A stretch of 64,000 bases of DNA from an uncultured Vibrio sp. (lineage in GTDB: Bacteria; Pseudomonadota; Gammaproteobacteria; Enterobacterales; Vibrionaceae). The stretch spans positions 2,418,001 through 2,482,000 of the forward strand of contig NZ_OY776223.1 in NCBI RefSeq assembly GCF_963675395.1, written 5' to 3'. Made by a program: the position numbers and the translations under genes. The notes beneath the pieces were generated by a model that did no database searches, had not been told where the DNA came from, and saw only the letters and a program-made list of their open reading frames with translations. Numbering within the stretch: the stretch's first letter is position 1; each line of letters starts with the position of its first letter. Positions 1 through 11,667 of the stretch are shown piece by piece.

Positions 1-1
1 T

Positions 2-634
2 GCTAAGCGCCATAATGCGGCCTTATACCTGATGCCACAGACTGATCAACTCGATTTAATTGCAGGCGAGGCGCCGTTCTATTCAGAAGCAGGCGTGAAG
101 GTGCCATTTACGCCGAATAACTTTATTCAAGTTAACCAAGCGGTAAACCAAAAAATGGTGGATCAGGCGATCCAGTGGTTAGACCCGCAAGACAGTGACC
201 GAGTGTTAGATTTGTTCTGCGGACTGGGTAACTTTAGCCTGCCAATCGCTAAGTTAGCCAAACATGTTGTGGGTGTCGAAGGGGTTGCTGACATGGTGGA
301 AAAAGCCACCAATAATGCATCCTTGAACCAAATCAACAACGCACAATTTTATCACGCTAACCTAGAGCAGGATTTTGAAGGACAGGTTTGGGCGGCAGAG
401 AAGTTTGATAAAGTACTTCTCGATCCAGCACGTGCCGGGGCGAGTGGGATCATCGATCAAGTTTCCGCTCTTGGGGCTCAGCGCGTGGTTTATGTTTCTT
501 GTAATCCTGCTACCCTTGCAAGGGACAGTCAGAGCTTAATCGAACAAGGCTACAAATTAACCAAATTGGGTATGCTGGATATGTTCCCGCATACCAGTCA
601 TTTAGAATCAATGGCCTTGTTTGAAAAGTCCTAG
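2..634 (+). CDS. rlmD: 23S rRNA (uracil-1939-C5)-methyltransferase RlmD, 3' part only
   Basis: The reading frame is open from the first bases of the window, so the 5' part of the gene lies outside it. 210 residues are visible. They hold the SAM-dependent methyltransferase core: a [17 protein letters not shown]-binding loop near residues 65-78, the [11 protein letters not shown] motif, and [12 protein letters not shown], which carries the catalytic Cys of the RumA/TrmA uracil-C5 methyltransferase family. The protein ends with the family's usual [17 protein letters not shown]. The enzyme methylates U1939 of 23S rRNA. RlmD directly ahead of relA is the usual gammaproteobacterial order. The call is secure; only the truncation by the window edge is unusual. 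Confidence 0.95.
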   Translation, partial: AKRHNAALYLMPQTDQLDLIAGEAPFYSEAGVKVPFTPNNFIQVNQAVNQKMVDQAIQWLDPQDSDRVLDLFCGLGNFSLPIAKLAKHVVGVEGVADMVEKATNNASLNQINNAQFYHANLEQDFEGQVWAAEKFDKVLLDPARAGASGIIDQVSALGAQRVVYVSCNPATLARDSQSLIEQGYKLTKLGMLDMFPHTSHLESMALFEKS

Positions 635-756
635 CACATAGGACCCTGGCCCTTTTACTTGTGGTGGGGCCCAAAAGTCAGCGCTCAATGCTGACTGAAG
701 AACTAATCTGGACAGTGTTAGTCAAACCACACGAATATAATAATTAGGACGATGAG

Positions 757-2976
757 ATGGTTGCGGTAAGAAGCGCGCATTTAAATCAAAATGAACAGTT
801 TGAACTCGAGCAATGGGTGGCTAGCCTGGGGCAAGAGAAAAACACAGCATCACGCTTAATTGAGGTTTACAGAGACTGCCAAAACATTTTGGTGGATCAC
901 GAGCAAGCGGAATTATTGCTGTGGCGTGGACGAGAAATGATCGAGATTCTGATCACCTTGTCTATGGATAAAGCGACCTTAGTGGCAGCACAACTGTTCC
1001 CATTGGTTTCAAGTGGTGCTTTCAACAGAGAACTGCTGGAAGAAAAATACAGTAAAGAAATCATAAAGCTGATTGATGGCGTTGAGGAAATGGCCGCTAT
1101 CGGTCAGCTTAATGTCTCGATGGATGGCGGAGAGGCGTCATCTCAGGTAGACAATGTGCGTCGCATGTTACTTGCCATGGTGGATGATTTCCGCTGCGTG
1201 GTTATCAAGCTCGCAGAACGTATCTGCAACCTGATTGAAGTTAAGAAAGCGCCGGATGAAGTGCGTCGTGCTGCGGCAAAAGAGTGTGCAAACATTTATG
1301 CGCCTTTGGCTAACCGATTAGGTATTGGTCAGCTCAAGTGGGAAATCGAAGACTACGCATTCCGCTACCAACAGCCAGAAACCTACAAACAAATTGCGAA
1401 GCAGTTATCTGAGCGTCGTATTGTTCGCGAGCAGTACATCAAAGACTTTGTTGAAGACCTCACCGAAGAGATGAAAGCCTCTGGTATTAATGCTGAAGTG
1501 AGTGGTCGACCAAAGCACATTTACAGTATCTGGCGAAAAATGCAGAAGAAGAGCCTGGCGTTTGATGAGTTATTTGACGTCAGAGCGGTACGTATCATCG
1601 CCGATAAGCTGCAAGACTGTTATGCCGCGTTAGGTGTGGTACACACCAAATATAAGCACTTGCCAAGTGAGTTTGATGACTACGTCGCGAACCCAAAACC
1701 AAACGGGTATCAGTCCATCCATACCGTCATCCTGGGTCCAGAAGGGAAAACCATCGAGATCCAGATCCGAACCAAGCAAATGCATGAAGAATCGGAACTC
1801 GGTGTTGCTGCTCACTGGAAATATAAAGAAGGGGCAACAGTACGTAGCGGGTACGATGAGAAAATCACCTGGCTGCGTAAACTTCTGGATTGGCAAGAAG
1901 AAATGTCCGATTCGGGTGAAATGTTGGATGAGCTACGCAGCCAAGTCTTCGATGACCGCGTTTATGCCTTTACGCCTCGTGGTGATGTCGTCGACTTACC
2001 AATGGGCGCGACACCATTGGACTTCGCTTATCATATTCACTCCGAAGTGGGCCATCGCTGTATTGGTGCCAAAGTCGGCGGACGTATTGTACCGTTTACC
2101 CATAAATTACATATGGGCGATCAGGTCGAAATCATTACCTCCAAAGAGCCAAACCCATCACGTGATTGGCTAAATCCTTCATTAGGGTTCGTTCATTCGG
2201 GTCGAGCTCGCGCCAAGATCAATGCTTGGTTTCGCAAGCAAAGTCGCGAGAAAAACCTAGAGGCAGGTCGTGAGATCTTAGAGCACGAACTGGTAAAAAT
2301 TGGCGCAACCATGAAAGATGCTGAGCGTTACGCGCTTAAGCGATTCAACGTTAGGACGCCTGACGAGTTGTTCGTTGGTGTGGGAAGTGGTGACTTACGC
2401 ATCAACCAGATCATCAACCACATCAATGCACTGGTCAACAAGCCGACCGCGGAAGAAGAAGACCAGCAAGCGCTTGAAAAACTTCAGGAAGCGGAGCACA
2501 AAGCGCCAGCACAAAGCCGACCGAAGAAAGACGCGGTGGTGGTGGAAGGGGTCGATAACCTAATGACACACCTTGCACGTTGTTGTCAGCCAATCCCAGG
2601 TGATGACATCAGTGGTTATATCACTCAAGGTCGTGGCATTTCAGTACACCGTAGTGACTGTGAACAGTTAGAAGAACTAAGACATCACGCACCAGAGCGA
2701 ATCATCGATACCGTCTGGGGTAGTGGCTTTGTTGGTTCGTACATTCTCACAGTACGCGTAGAAGCGATGGAGCGAGGAGGCTTGCTCAAAGACATCACAA
2801 CTTTGTTTGCCAATGAGAAAATCAAAGTCACCAGTATGAAGAGCCGTGTCGATTACCGTCGACAACTAGCCATCATGGACTTTGATCTCGAAGTGACCAA
2901 TATTGAGGCGCTGTCGCGCGTTTCTAAACGTGTTGAGCAAATAAAAGATGTTATGTCTGTAAAACGCCTAGGCTAG
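757..2976 (+). CDS. relA: GTP pyrophosphokinase RelA, (p)ppGpp synthetase I
   Basis: This 739-residue protein makes (p)ppGpp from GTP/GDP and ATP when uncharged tRNA sits on the ribosome. An N-terminal pseudo-hydrolase domain (no HDxxED visible) is followed by the synthetase domain with RPKHIYSIWRKM, FDVRAVR and the acidic EFDDY motif typical of monofunctional RelA. Then come a TGS domain (VYAFTPRGDVVDLP, about residues 405-470), a conserved CCQPIPGD zinc-finger segment and a C-terminal ACT domain. An ATG preceded by TTAGGACGATGAG fits as the start, and length matches the family (about 740). Its stop codon touches the left edge of a 129-bp palindrome described separately. Confidence 0.97.
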   Translation: MVAVRSAHLNQNEQFELEQWVASLGQEKNTASRLIEVYRDCQNILVDHEQAELLLWRGREMIEILITLSMDKATLVAAQLFPLVSSGAFNRELLEEKYSKEIIKLIDGVEEMAAIGQLNVSMDGGEASSQVDNVRRMLLAMVDDFRCVVIKLAERICNLIEVKKAPDEVRRAAAKECANIYAPLANRLGIGQLKWEIEDYAFRYQQPETYKQIAKQLSERRIVREQYIKDFVEDLTEEMKASGINAEVSGRPKHIYSIWRKMQKKSLAFDELFDVRAVRIIADKLQDCYAALGVVHTKYKHLPSEFDDYVANPKPNGYQSIHTVILGPEGKTIEIQIRTKQMHEESELGVAAHWKYKEGATVRSGYDEKITWLRKLLDWQEEMSDSGEMLDELRSQVFDDRVYAFTPRGDVVDLPMGATPLDFAYHIHSEVGHRCIGAKVGGRIVPFTHKLHMGDQVEIITSKEPNPSRDWLNPSLGFVHSGRARAKINAWFRKQSREKNLEAGREILEHELVKIGATMKDAERYALKRFNVRTPDELFVGVGSGDLRINQIINHINALVNKPTAEEEDQQALEKLQEAEHKAPAQSRPKKDAVVVEGVDNLMTHLARCCQPIPGDDISGYITQGRGISVHRSDCEQLEELRHHAPERIIDTVWGSGFVGSYILTVRVEAMERGGLLKDITTLFANEKIKVTSMKSRVDYRRQLAIMDFDLEVTNIEALSRVSKRVEQIKDVMSVKRLG

Positions 2977-3104
2977 TTTTTACGTCACATTTGGCTTTTT
3001 ATCTGCGTTAGCTGCTCTTATATCGCTCCATCACATAGCGGGCTATGCTCAGGAGTCTCATAAGTTTGCTGCCTTGCTAAAAGAGCCAACTGTTTAGTAA
3101 AAAC
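2976..3104. repeat. 129-bp imperfect palindrome between relA and mazG
   Basis: The two halves are inverted copies around a centre at 3040/3041. Outer arms are GTTTTTAC (2976-2983) and GTAAAAAC (3097-3104). Next come TTGGCT near 2991 and AGCCAA near 3084. The innermost part is CATAGC-GG-GCTATG (3034-3047), flanked by CGCTCC and GGAGTC. Transcribed, it would fold into one long hairpin. It begins on the last base of the relA stop codon. It looks like a small non-autonomous palindromic element or a mRNA-end structure. No second copy was seen in this window. Confidence 0.6.
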
Positions 3105-3185
3105 GTACCAATGAATCAATTTAAGGTGAGTGGTTATGCTGCTCGCCTTTTTGTTTAAAGGAACACTTTGTTTAAGGGAAAGCAT

Positions 3186-3977
3186 ATGAGTCATCCAATT
3201 GAACAGCTTGAAGCGATCATGGCGCAATTGCGTGATCCGCAGGGAGGGTGCCCTTGGGATCTGAAGCAGAGCTTTGACACCATAGTTCCGCATACCATAG
3301 AAGAAACCTACGAAGTTGTGGATGCAATTCAAAATCGTGATTGGCCGAACCTCAAAGAAGAGCTGGGTGATTTGCTGTTTCAGGTGATTTTTTACAGCCA
3401 ATTGGCAAAAGAGCAGGATCTGTTTGATTTTTCAGATGTGGTCGAAACCGTAAATGAAAAATTAACTCGTCGTCATCCTCATGTGTTTTCCGATGTTGAG
3501 TTTGAATCGGATGCCGAAATTCATGCCAACTGGGAAGCGGAAAAAGCCAAAGAAAAAGCACAAGTAGGCAAAGAAGAAGAAAGTATTCTAGACTCAATAC
3601 CAAACTCTTTGCCTGCGCTTTCTCGTGCTACAAAGATTCAGAAAAAATGTGCGAAATACGGATTTGATTGGGACTCACTTGGGCCTGTTGTGGAAAAGGT
3701 TCAGGAAGAAATCGATGAGGTAATGGAAGAAGCGATTCAAGTTGACCCAGACGAAGAGAAAGTAGAACTCGAGCTGGGTGATCTGCTTTTTGCTACGGTT
3801 AACTTGGCTCGACATCTTGGTAAAGACCCAGAGGTTGCTTTGGGTAAAGCGAATTTAAAGTTTGCGCGACGCTTTAAACAAGTAGAGGTGAAGGTGGCAC
3901 AATCTGGCAGGGGACTTAAAGATTGTTCTTTGGCTGAGCTTGATAAGTTCTGGGATGAAGTGAAAAAAGAAGAGTAG
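3186..3977 (+). CDS. mazG: nucleoside triphosphate pyrophosphohydrolase MazG
   Basis: MazG hydrolyses (d)NTPs to NMP and pyrophosphate, and in E. coli lowers ppGpp under starvation, which fits the position after relA. The 263-residue protein has two tandem MazG domains. The first contains [17 protein letters not shown] and [10 protein letters not shown]. The second contains [13 protein letters not shown] and [17 protein letters not shown]; these Glu/Asp helices bind Mg2+. The frame can be extended upstream to a TTG at 3168, but the ATG at 3186 has an AAGGGA ribosome site at 3174-3179 and gives the same length as E. coli MazG. The gene is separated from relA by the palindrome. Confidence 0.95.
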   Translation: MSHPIEQLEAIMAQLRDPQGGCPWDLKQSFDTIVPHTIEETYEVVDAIQNRDWPNLKEELGDLLFQVIFYSQLAKEQDLFDFSDVVETVNEKLTRRHPHVFSDVEFESDAEIHANWEAEKAKEKAQVGKEEESILDSIPNSLPALSRATKIQKKCAKYGFDWDSLGPVVEKVQEEIDEVMEEAIQVDPDEEKVELELGDLLFATVNLARHLGKDPEVALGKANLKFARRFKQVEVKVAQSGRGLKDCSLAELDKFWDEVKKEE

Positions 3978-4091
3978 AGTGAGCGTCAAGTGACAAGAAG
4001 CGGTTTTGAGACCAGTTTGACGAAGAAGATAAATATGCATCCGTCTTCTCTTTGTTCACTTTGATTTGAAGCAAAAAATAAAAAATTGCGG

Positions 4092-4107
4092 TGTGATAGA
4101 TTTCACG
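4092..4107 (+). promoter_or_regulatory. CRP-like site upstream of pyrG
   Basis: TGTGATAGATTTCACG is TGTGA-N6-TCACG, one base short of the consensus CRP operator TGTGA-N6-TCACA. It lies 85 bp before the pyrG start in the 214-bp mazG-pyrG gap. CRP control of pyrG here is inferred from the motif only. Confidence 0.4.
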
Positions 4108-4119
4108 TTGTGGCGGTAA

Positions 4120-5832
<1,713 letters not shown>

Positions 5833-5844
5833 GTAAAGGGATGC

Positions 5845-5880
5845 GGGCAGCGGCGAAGGTTGTGCTGCTGCCCTTTAAAA
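5845..5880 (+). terminator. pyrG terminator-like hairpin
   Basis: GGGCAGC (5845-5851) pairs with GCTGCCC (5867-5873), followed by TTTAAAAT. The T run is short, so some read-through into eno is likely. Confidence 0.55.
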
Positions 5881-5884
5881 TTGA

Positions 5885-7216
<1,332 letters not shown>

Positions 7217-7253
7217 TTCTTAATTGAATAAAGTTTAGCTAAATAGCTTTTTG

Positions 7254-7280
7254 AAACCCTCGCTACGGCGGGGGTTTTTG
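7254..7280 (+). terminator. eno terminator
   Basis: AAACCCTCGC (7254-7263) pairs with GCGGGGGTTT (7268-7277) with one wobble and a TACG loop, and a T run follows. Confidence 0.85.
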
Positions 7281-7317
7281 TTTATTGGGGATGTTTAAAA
7301 GCAGAAGCTTAAGAGCA

Positions 7318-7493
7318 ATGAGCCGTTCAGACCGTGTTGCTGCTATACCTAAAAAAGGCAACCAGCTAATCCGTATCGAGGAAGCTCTAGGTGAGCGCGC
7401 TCCCCCTTTTTTCACAAGAAAGCGGTCTTAAATAAGTTAAAGGTCAAGCTTAATTCGTAATTGAATAAAGTTTAGCTAAATAGCTTTTAGAAA
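7318..7493 (+). pseudogene. decayed partial duplicate of the eno 3' end
   Basis: This stretch repeats eno 7106-7253: ATGAGCCGTTC at 7318, then CCGTATCGAGGAAGCTCTAG and GGTGAGCGCGCTCC, the GGTCTTAAA..AAGTTAAAGG tail and the stop. The ~45 bases after the eno stop are repeated almost unchanged. Inside the coding part two insertions break the frame, around 7343-7358 and 7404-7425. They contain complementary AAAAAAGG and CCTTTTTT. It cannot encode an enolase end. It accounts for most of the 466-bp gap between eno and ftsB. Confidence 0.9.
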
Positions 7494-7494
7494 T

Positions 7495-7520
7495 GCTCCA
7501 CCTCGATTGGAGCGTTTTTT
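7495..7520 (+). terminator. second terminator after the eno remnant
   Basis: GCTCCA (7495-7500) and TGGAGC (7508-7513) form a stem followed by GTTTTTT. It differs in sequence from the first eno terminator although the preceding ~45 bases are near-identical. Confidence 0.75.
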
Positions 7521-7627
7521 ATCTGCAGAATCTTTATGTGAACACGCTTCCAAAAGCTTTTCTTTACACTCTTTCATGTGAGGAGTCTGTGAGTCTTCCT
7601 TTCTGCCCTAGAGGCCATCACGCATTT

Positions 7628-7643
7628 ATGCTATATATAGCAT
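7628..7643. promoter_or_regulatory. 16-bp perfect palindrome upstream of ftsB
   Basis: ATGCTATATATAGCAT is a perfect dyad 40 bp before ftsB, in the likely promoter region of the ftsB-ispD-ispF run. It may be an operator or contain the -10 element. No known regulator was recognised. Confidence 0.35.
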
Positions 7644-7682
7644 CTTATCTAATTCCTTCCGGTACAGAATGTTAGCAACGAT

Positions 7683-7964
7683 ATGCGAATCTTTGTTATA
7701 GCCCTTACGTTACTGTTTGGCTTACTTCAATACACTTTATGGTTCGGCAAAAACGGGGTGTCTGATTACTATGCAGTAGAAGATGAAATCGAAGTACAGC
7801 AACAAGTAAACAGCAAGCTACAAGCTCGTAATAATGAAATGTTTGCTGAAATTGATGACCTGAGACAAGGCATTGATGCTATTGAAGAAAGAGCACGTCA
7901 TGAGCTTGGTTTAGTCAGAGATGGTGAAACGTTCTACCGAATTGTTGGTGAGGAAAACCAGTAA
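7683..7964 (+). CDS. ftsB: cell division protein FtsB
   Basis: FtsB is a small bitopic inner-membrane protein that links FtsL and FtsQ in the divisome. The 93-residue protein has a short cytoplasmic start, one transmembrane helix (about residues 3-21, [19 protein letters not shown]), then a periplasmic coiled coil rich in Gln/Glu (residues 30-70) and the conserved [18 protein letters not shown] segment. The start ATG has only a weak ribosome site. Its stop lies one base before the ispD start, so the two are probably translationally coupled. Confidence 0.96.
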   Translation: MRIFVIALTLLFGLLQYTLWFGKNGVSDYYAVEDEIEVQQQVNSKLQARNNEMFAEIDDLRQGIDAIEERARHELGLVRDGETFYRIVGEENQ

Positions 7965-7965
7965 G

Positions 7966-8673
7966 ATGTTGGATACTGTCCCATCTCATATCGCCATTGT
8001 GCCCGCTGCTGGTGTCGGTAGCAGAATGAAAGCCGATCGCCCCAAACAATACTTATTGATTGATGGAAAGGCGGTGTTAGAGCATACCGTAGAGAAGCTT
8101 CTCTCCCATCGTAAAATCGCTAAAGTCGTGGTGGCGGTTACCGAAGGTGATCCCTATTACCCAGCGTTATCCATAGCAAATCATCCCGATGTGATTAGAG
8201 TCGCTGGCGGGAAAGAAAGAGCCGACTCGGTACTTTCAGGACTAAACTATGTAAGTGCGCATCTTTCCAGTGAGTGGGTGCTGGTTCACGACGCTGCAAG
8301 GCCTTGCGTCACTTTAACTGACATAGACCGTTTGATTGATGTTTGTATTGGTCATCCCACTGGAGGCATTCTTGCATCACCTGTGAGAGATACGATGAAA
8401 CGTGCTAACTCAGCACAAAATATTGCTCATACTGTCGACAGAGAAGCATTGTGGCATGCACTAACCCCACAAATGTTTAAAACTCAGCCCTTAAAAAACG
8501 CTCTGAGCGACGCCTTACAGCAAGGTATCGCCATCACAGACGAAGCCTCCGCTTTGGAGTGGAAGGGAGAATACCCCGCTTTAGTTCAGGGCAATGCGAG
8601 CAATATAAAAATTACTCAACCCGAAGATCTCGCATTAGCTGAGTTTTATTTAAGCCGTGAGCGCGGCGAATAA
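7966..8673 (+). CDS. ispD: 2-C-methyl-D-erythritol 4-phosphate cytidylyltransferase
   Basis: IspD joins CTP and MEP in the non-mevalonate isoprenoid pathway. The 235-residue protein has the nucleotidyltransferase signature [18 protein letters not shown] at about residues 12-29, the VHDAARPC motif with metal ligand, and TDEASALE near the end. The frame runs upstream inside ftsB, but the ATG at 7966 directly after the ftsB stop gives a family-length protein. IspF follows after 13 bases, so consecutive-pathway enzymes are cotranscribed. Confidence 0.97.
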   Translation: MLDTVPSHIAIVPAAGVGSRMKADRPKQYLLIDGKAVLEHTVEKLLSHRKIAKVVVAVTEGDPYYPALSIANHPDVIRVAGGKERADSVLSGLNYVSAHLSSEWVLVHDAARPCVTLTDIDRLIDVCIGHPTGGILASPVRDTMKRANSAQNIAHTVDREALWHALTPQMFKTQPLKNALSDALQQGIAITDEASALEWKGEYPALVQGNASNIKITQPEDLALAEFYLSRERGE

Positions 8674-8686
8674 GTAAGGATAGAAA

Positions 8687-9163
8687 ATGATTCGAATTGG
8701 TCACGGTTTTGACGTACACAAATTTGGTGGCGAAGGCCCAGTTATTATCGGTGGTGTCTCTGTACCTTATGAACAAGGGCTTATCGCGCACTCAGACGGC
8801 GATGTGGCTTTGCATGCGTTGAGTGATGCGTTACTTGGTGCCATTGCGGCTGGTGATATTGGCCGCCATTTTCCTGATACTGATGACAAGTGGAAAGGTG
8901 CTGACAGTCGCGAGTTGCTGAAAGATGTTTACCGCCGGGTAAAAGAACAAGGGTATCGATTAGGTAATGCAGACATTACCATCATGGCTCAAGCACCAAA
9001 AATGGCACCGCATATTGAAGCGATGTGTGAAGTCATTGCTCAAGATCTTGAAACGGATATCGGTAATATCAACGTAAAGGCAACCACAACCGAACGCCTA
9101 GGTTTTACAGGACGTAAAGAAGGTATCGCTACAGAAGCCGTCGTTCTTCTGTTTAAGCAATAA
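8687..9163 (+). CDS. ispF: 2-C-methyl-D-erythritol 2,4-cyclodiphosphate synthase
   Basis: IspF cyclises CDP-ME 2-phosphate to MEcPP, releasing CMP. The 158-residue protein shows the Zn-binding [10 protein letters not shown] at the N-terminus, the [18 protein letters not shown] block, HFPDTD, and the C-terminal [15 protein letters not shown]. Length matches the family (about 157). It sits between ispD and truD in the conserved order. Confidence 0.98.
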   Translation: MIRIGHGFDVHKFGGEGPVIIGGVSVPYEQGLIAHSDGDVALHALSDALLGAIAAGDIGRHFPDTDDKWKGADSRELLKDVYRRVKEQGYRLGNADITIMAQAPKMAPHIEAMCEVIAQDLETDIGNINVKATTTERLGFTGRKEGIATEAVVLLFKQ

Positions 9164-9208
9164 TAATTAACTTGTTCCCTAATGCTGCAAGAGCAGTGGA
9201 ATTCAATC

Positions 9209-10252
9209 ATGTCAGATATTTTATCTTCATTGGCTTACCTAACGGGTAAGCCAGTCGCATCAGCAAAAATTAAAGCGCAGCCAGAGCACTTTCAGGTTAG
9301 CGAAGATCTCGGCTTTGCCTTTACTGGCGAAGGAGAGCATTTGATGGTGCGTATTCGAAAAACGGGTGAAAACACCAGCTTTGTTGCTAACGAGATAGCT
9401 AAAGCGTGTGGTGTTAAATCTAAGGATGTGAGCTGGGCTGGCTTAAAGGACCGCCATGCGGTGACAGAGCAATGGCTGAGCGTTCATTTACCAAAAGGTG
9501 ACACACCGGATTTTTCCGCGTTTTTAGCGCAATACCCAACTATTGAAATTCTGGCAACGGATCGTCACAACAAGAAGTTACGCCCGGGTGATTTGGTGGG
9601 CAATGGGTTTGTCGTCACTTTATCTGAAGTGACCGATGTTGAAGACGTAGAGCAACGCCTTGAAAAAATAAAACAAGTGGGGGTGCCGAACTACTTTGGT
9701 GCTCAGCGCTTTGGCAACGATGGGAATAATCTGGAAGAAGCCCGTCGTTGGGGGCGTGAAAACGTACGTACGCGTAATCAAAATAAGCGCAGTATGTACC
9801 TGTCTGCCGCGCGATCATGGATTTTTAACCGTATCGTCTCTGCGCGTTTAGAGCAGGATCTATTCGATAAGTTTATCGAGGGTGATATCGCACAAACGCC
9901 AACAGGTAGCGTCACAGTGGACGCGAGCAATATGGCGGATATGCAAGCTAAGTTTATCGACGGAGAGGCCGTGATTACCGCTGCTTTGGCTGGTGATAAC
10001 GCATTACCAACTCAAGCCGATGCTTTGGCATTAGAGCAACCGTTTCTGGATGAGGAGCCGGACTTGATGGCACTTATTCGTGGTAACCGTATGCGTCATG
10101 ATCGCCGTAATATTGTATTAAAGCCGCAAGATCTTGCTTGGAGCGTTGAAGGTAACAATATTACGCTGACTTTCTCATTAGATGCTGGCTCGTTTGCTAC
10201 ATCCATTGTTCGTGAGTTAGTCAACGAGGTAAAAGTAGAAAGAGAATACTAA
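9209..10252 (+). CDS. truD: tRNA pseudouridine(13) synthase TruD
   Basis: TruD isomerises U13 of tRNA-Glu to pseudouridine. The protein of 347 residues (E. coli 349) carries the TruD catalytic motif [14 protein letters not shown], where the Asp is catalytic, and [12 protein letters not shown] and [13 protein letters not shown] segments ([10 protein letters not shown] near residue 300). The open frame extends to an ATG at 9182, but the ATG at 9209 gives the expected N-terminus [15 protein letters not shown] and has a GTGGA ribosome site. It overlaps the surE start by one base (TAATG). Confidence 0.95.
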   Translation: MSDILSSLAYLTGKPVASAKIKAQPEHFQVSEDLGFAFTGEGEHLMVRIRKTGENTSFVANEIAKACGVKSKDVSWAGLKDRHAVTEQWLSVHLPKGDTPDFSAFLAQYPTIEILATDRHNKKLRPGDLVGNGFVVTLSEVTDVEDVEQRLEKIKQVGVPNYFGAQRFGNDGNNLEEARRWGRENVRTRNQNKRSMYLSAARSWIFNRIVSARLEQDLFDKFIEGDIAQTPTGSVTVDASNMADMQAKFIDGEAVITAALAGDNALPTQADALALEQPFLDEEPDLMALIRGNRMRHDRRNIVLKPQDLAWSVEGNNITLTFSLDAGSFATSIVRELVNEVKVEREY

Positions 10253-11028
10253 TGGAACAAGATTCATCAAACACCAAGTCATTGCGAATTCTGATTAGCA
10301 ATGATGATGGGGTTTATGCTCAGGGAATTCATGCGCTTGCCGATGAATTGAGAGACATTGCTGAAGTAACTATTGTTGCACCAGATCGAAACCGTTCCGG
10401 TGCTTCAAACTCGCTGACCTTAGAGCAGCCACTTCGAGTAACCAAGATTGCACCGAGTACTTACTCTGTACAAGGCACACCGACAGATTGTGTTCATTTT
10501 GCTTTAAATGAGTTAATGAAGGATAACCTGCCTGATCTTGTTCTGACAGGGATCAATCATGGTGCAAATTTAGGTGATGACGTGCTGTACTCAGGTACGG
10601 TTGCCGCTGCAATGGAAGGGCATTTTCTCGGTGTTCAGTCTGTTGCATTTTCGTTGGTTGGAAAGCGCCACTTTGAGTCCGCGGCAAAAATTGCACGCAG
10701 ACTCGTACAACAACATCTTGCTATGCCAATTCCAACTAATCGTTTACTGAACGTTAATGTCCCTGATCTTCCTCTGGAACAACTGGATCAAATTGAAGTG
10801 ACTCGCTTAGGGGCGCGTCATCACGCAGAGAACATGATCAAGCAGAAAGACCCACGAGGCCATGATATTTACTGGTTAGGGCCTCCTGGCAAAGAGCAAG
10901 ATGCAGGTGAAGGTACTGACTTTTATGCAATTGAGCGTGGTCGGGTCTCTGTTACCCCGCTACAAGTTGATCTCACGGCTCATGAATCACTGCGTGCTAT
11001 GGATAGTTGGTTGAAGGAAGAGAAGTAA
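10252..11028 (+). CDS. surE: 5'/3'-nucleotidase SurE
   Basis: SurE is a metal-dependent nucleotidase/exopolyphosphatase tied to stationary-phase survival. The 258-residue protein has the signature [17 protein letters not shown] with the Asp-Asp metal ligands, [22 protein letters not shown], and [24 protein letters not shown]. The start shares its A with the truD stop (TAATG), pointing to translational coupling. A dozen residues precede the usual MRILxSNDDG start. The end overlaps the pcm start in the same way. Confidence 0.96.
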   Translation: MEQDSSNTKSLRILISNDDGVYAQGIHALADELRDIAEVTIVAPDRNRSGASNSLTLEQPLRVTKIAPSTYSVQGTPTDCVHFALNELMKDNLPDLVLTGINHGANLGDDVLYSGTVAAAMEGHFLGVQSVAFSLVGKRHFESAAKIARRLVQQHLAMPIPTNRLLNVNVPDLPLEQLDQIEVTRLGARHHAENMIKQKDPRGHDIYWLGPPGKEQDAGEGTDFYAIERGRVSVTPLQVDLTAHESLRAMDSWLKEEK

Positions 11029-11654
11029 TGAGTAATCCACATGCTGACCGGTTGATTGAATATCTCATCGCCAGTGGCATTAAAGATCAACGTGTTCTGG
11101 ATGCGATTCATCACTTGCCGAGAGAACGGTTTGTCTCTCAAGCGATGATGCACCAAGCCTACGACAACAATGCATTGCCGATTGGTCAGGGACAAACGAT
11201 TTCTCAGCCTTACATTGTTGCGCGCATGACGGAGTTATTAGAACTCGAGCCTTCAAGTAACGTTTTGGAAATTGGTACTGGCTCTGGTTATCAAACTGCG
11301 GTTTTAGCGCAACTTGTCGAGCGTGTGTACTCCGTTGAACGCATTAAGTCTTTACAGTGGGAAGCCAAGCGTCGCCTCAAGCAACTTGATATATATAATA
11401 TTTCGACTAAACATGGAGATGGGTGGCTGGGCTGGGAAGCGAAAGGTCCATTTGATGCCATTCTTGTCACTGCTGCTGCTGAAGTCATTCCCCAAGCACT
11501 TTTAGCGCAGTTGAAAGACGGCGGTAGGATGGTTATCCCTGTTGGTGAAACGGAACAACAACTATTGAAGATTGAACGTAAAGGCGATGAGTACCTTTCC
11601 ACCGTGGTGGAGATGGTGCGGTTCGTTCCTTTAGTGGCGGGTGATTTAGCGTAA
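11028..11654 (+). CDS. pcm: protein-L-isoaspartate O-methyltransferase
   Basis: Pcm repairs isoaspartyl residues in aged proteins using SAM. The 208-residue product equals E. coli Pcm in length. It has the SAM motif [18 protein letters not shown] (about residues 79-96), the RERFVSQAM substrate segment, and the C-terminal [11 protein letters not shown]. The frame opens at 11007, but the ATG at 11028 overlaps the surE stop (TAATG), as in other species. The surE-pcm-nlpD-rpoS order is the classical stationary-phase cluster. Confidence 0.97.
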   Translation: MSNPHADRLIEYLIASGIKDQRVLDAIHHLPRERFVSQAMMHQAYDNNALPIGQGQTISQPYIVARMTELLELEPSSNVLEIGTGSGYQTAVLAQLVERVYSVERIKSLQWEAKRRLKQLDIYNISTKHGDGWLGWEAKGPFDAILVTAAAEVIPQALLAQLKDGGRMVIPVGETEQQLLKIERKGDEYLSTVVEMVRFVPLVAGDLA

Positions 11655-11667
11655 GGGTTAAAGATTG

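Noticed and set aside
7493..7675. 60-codon open frame between eno and ftsB
   Set aside because: It begins inside a terminator, has no ribosome site and no family-like composition; it is chance coding in a remnant region.
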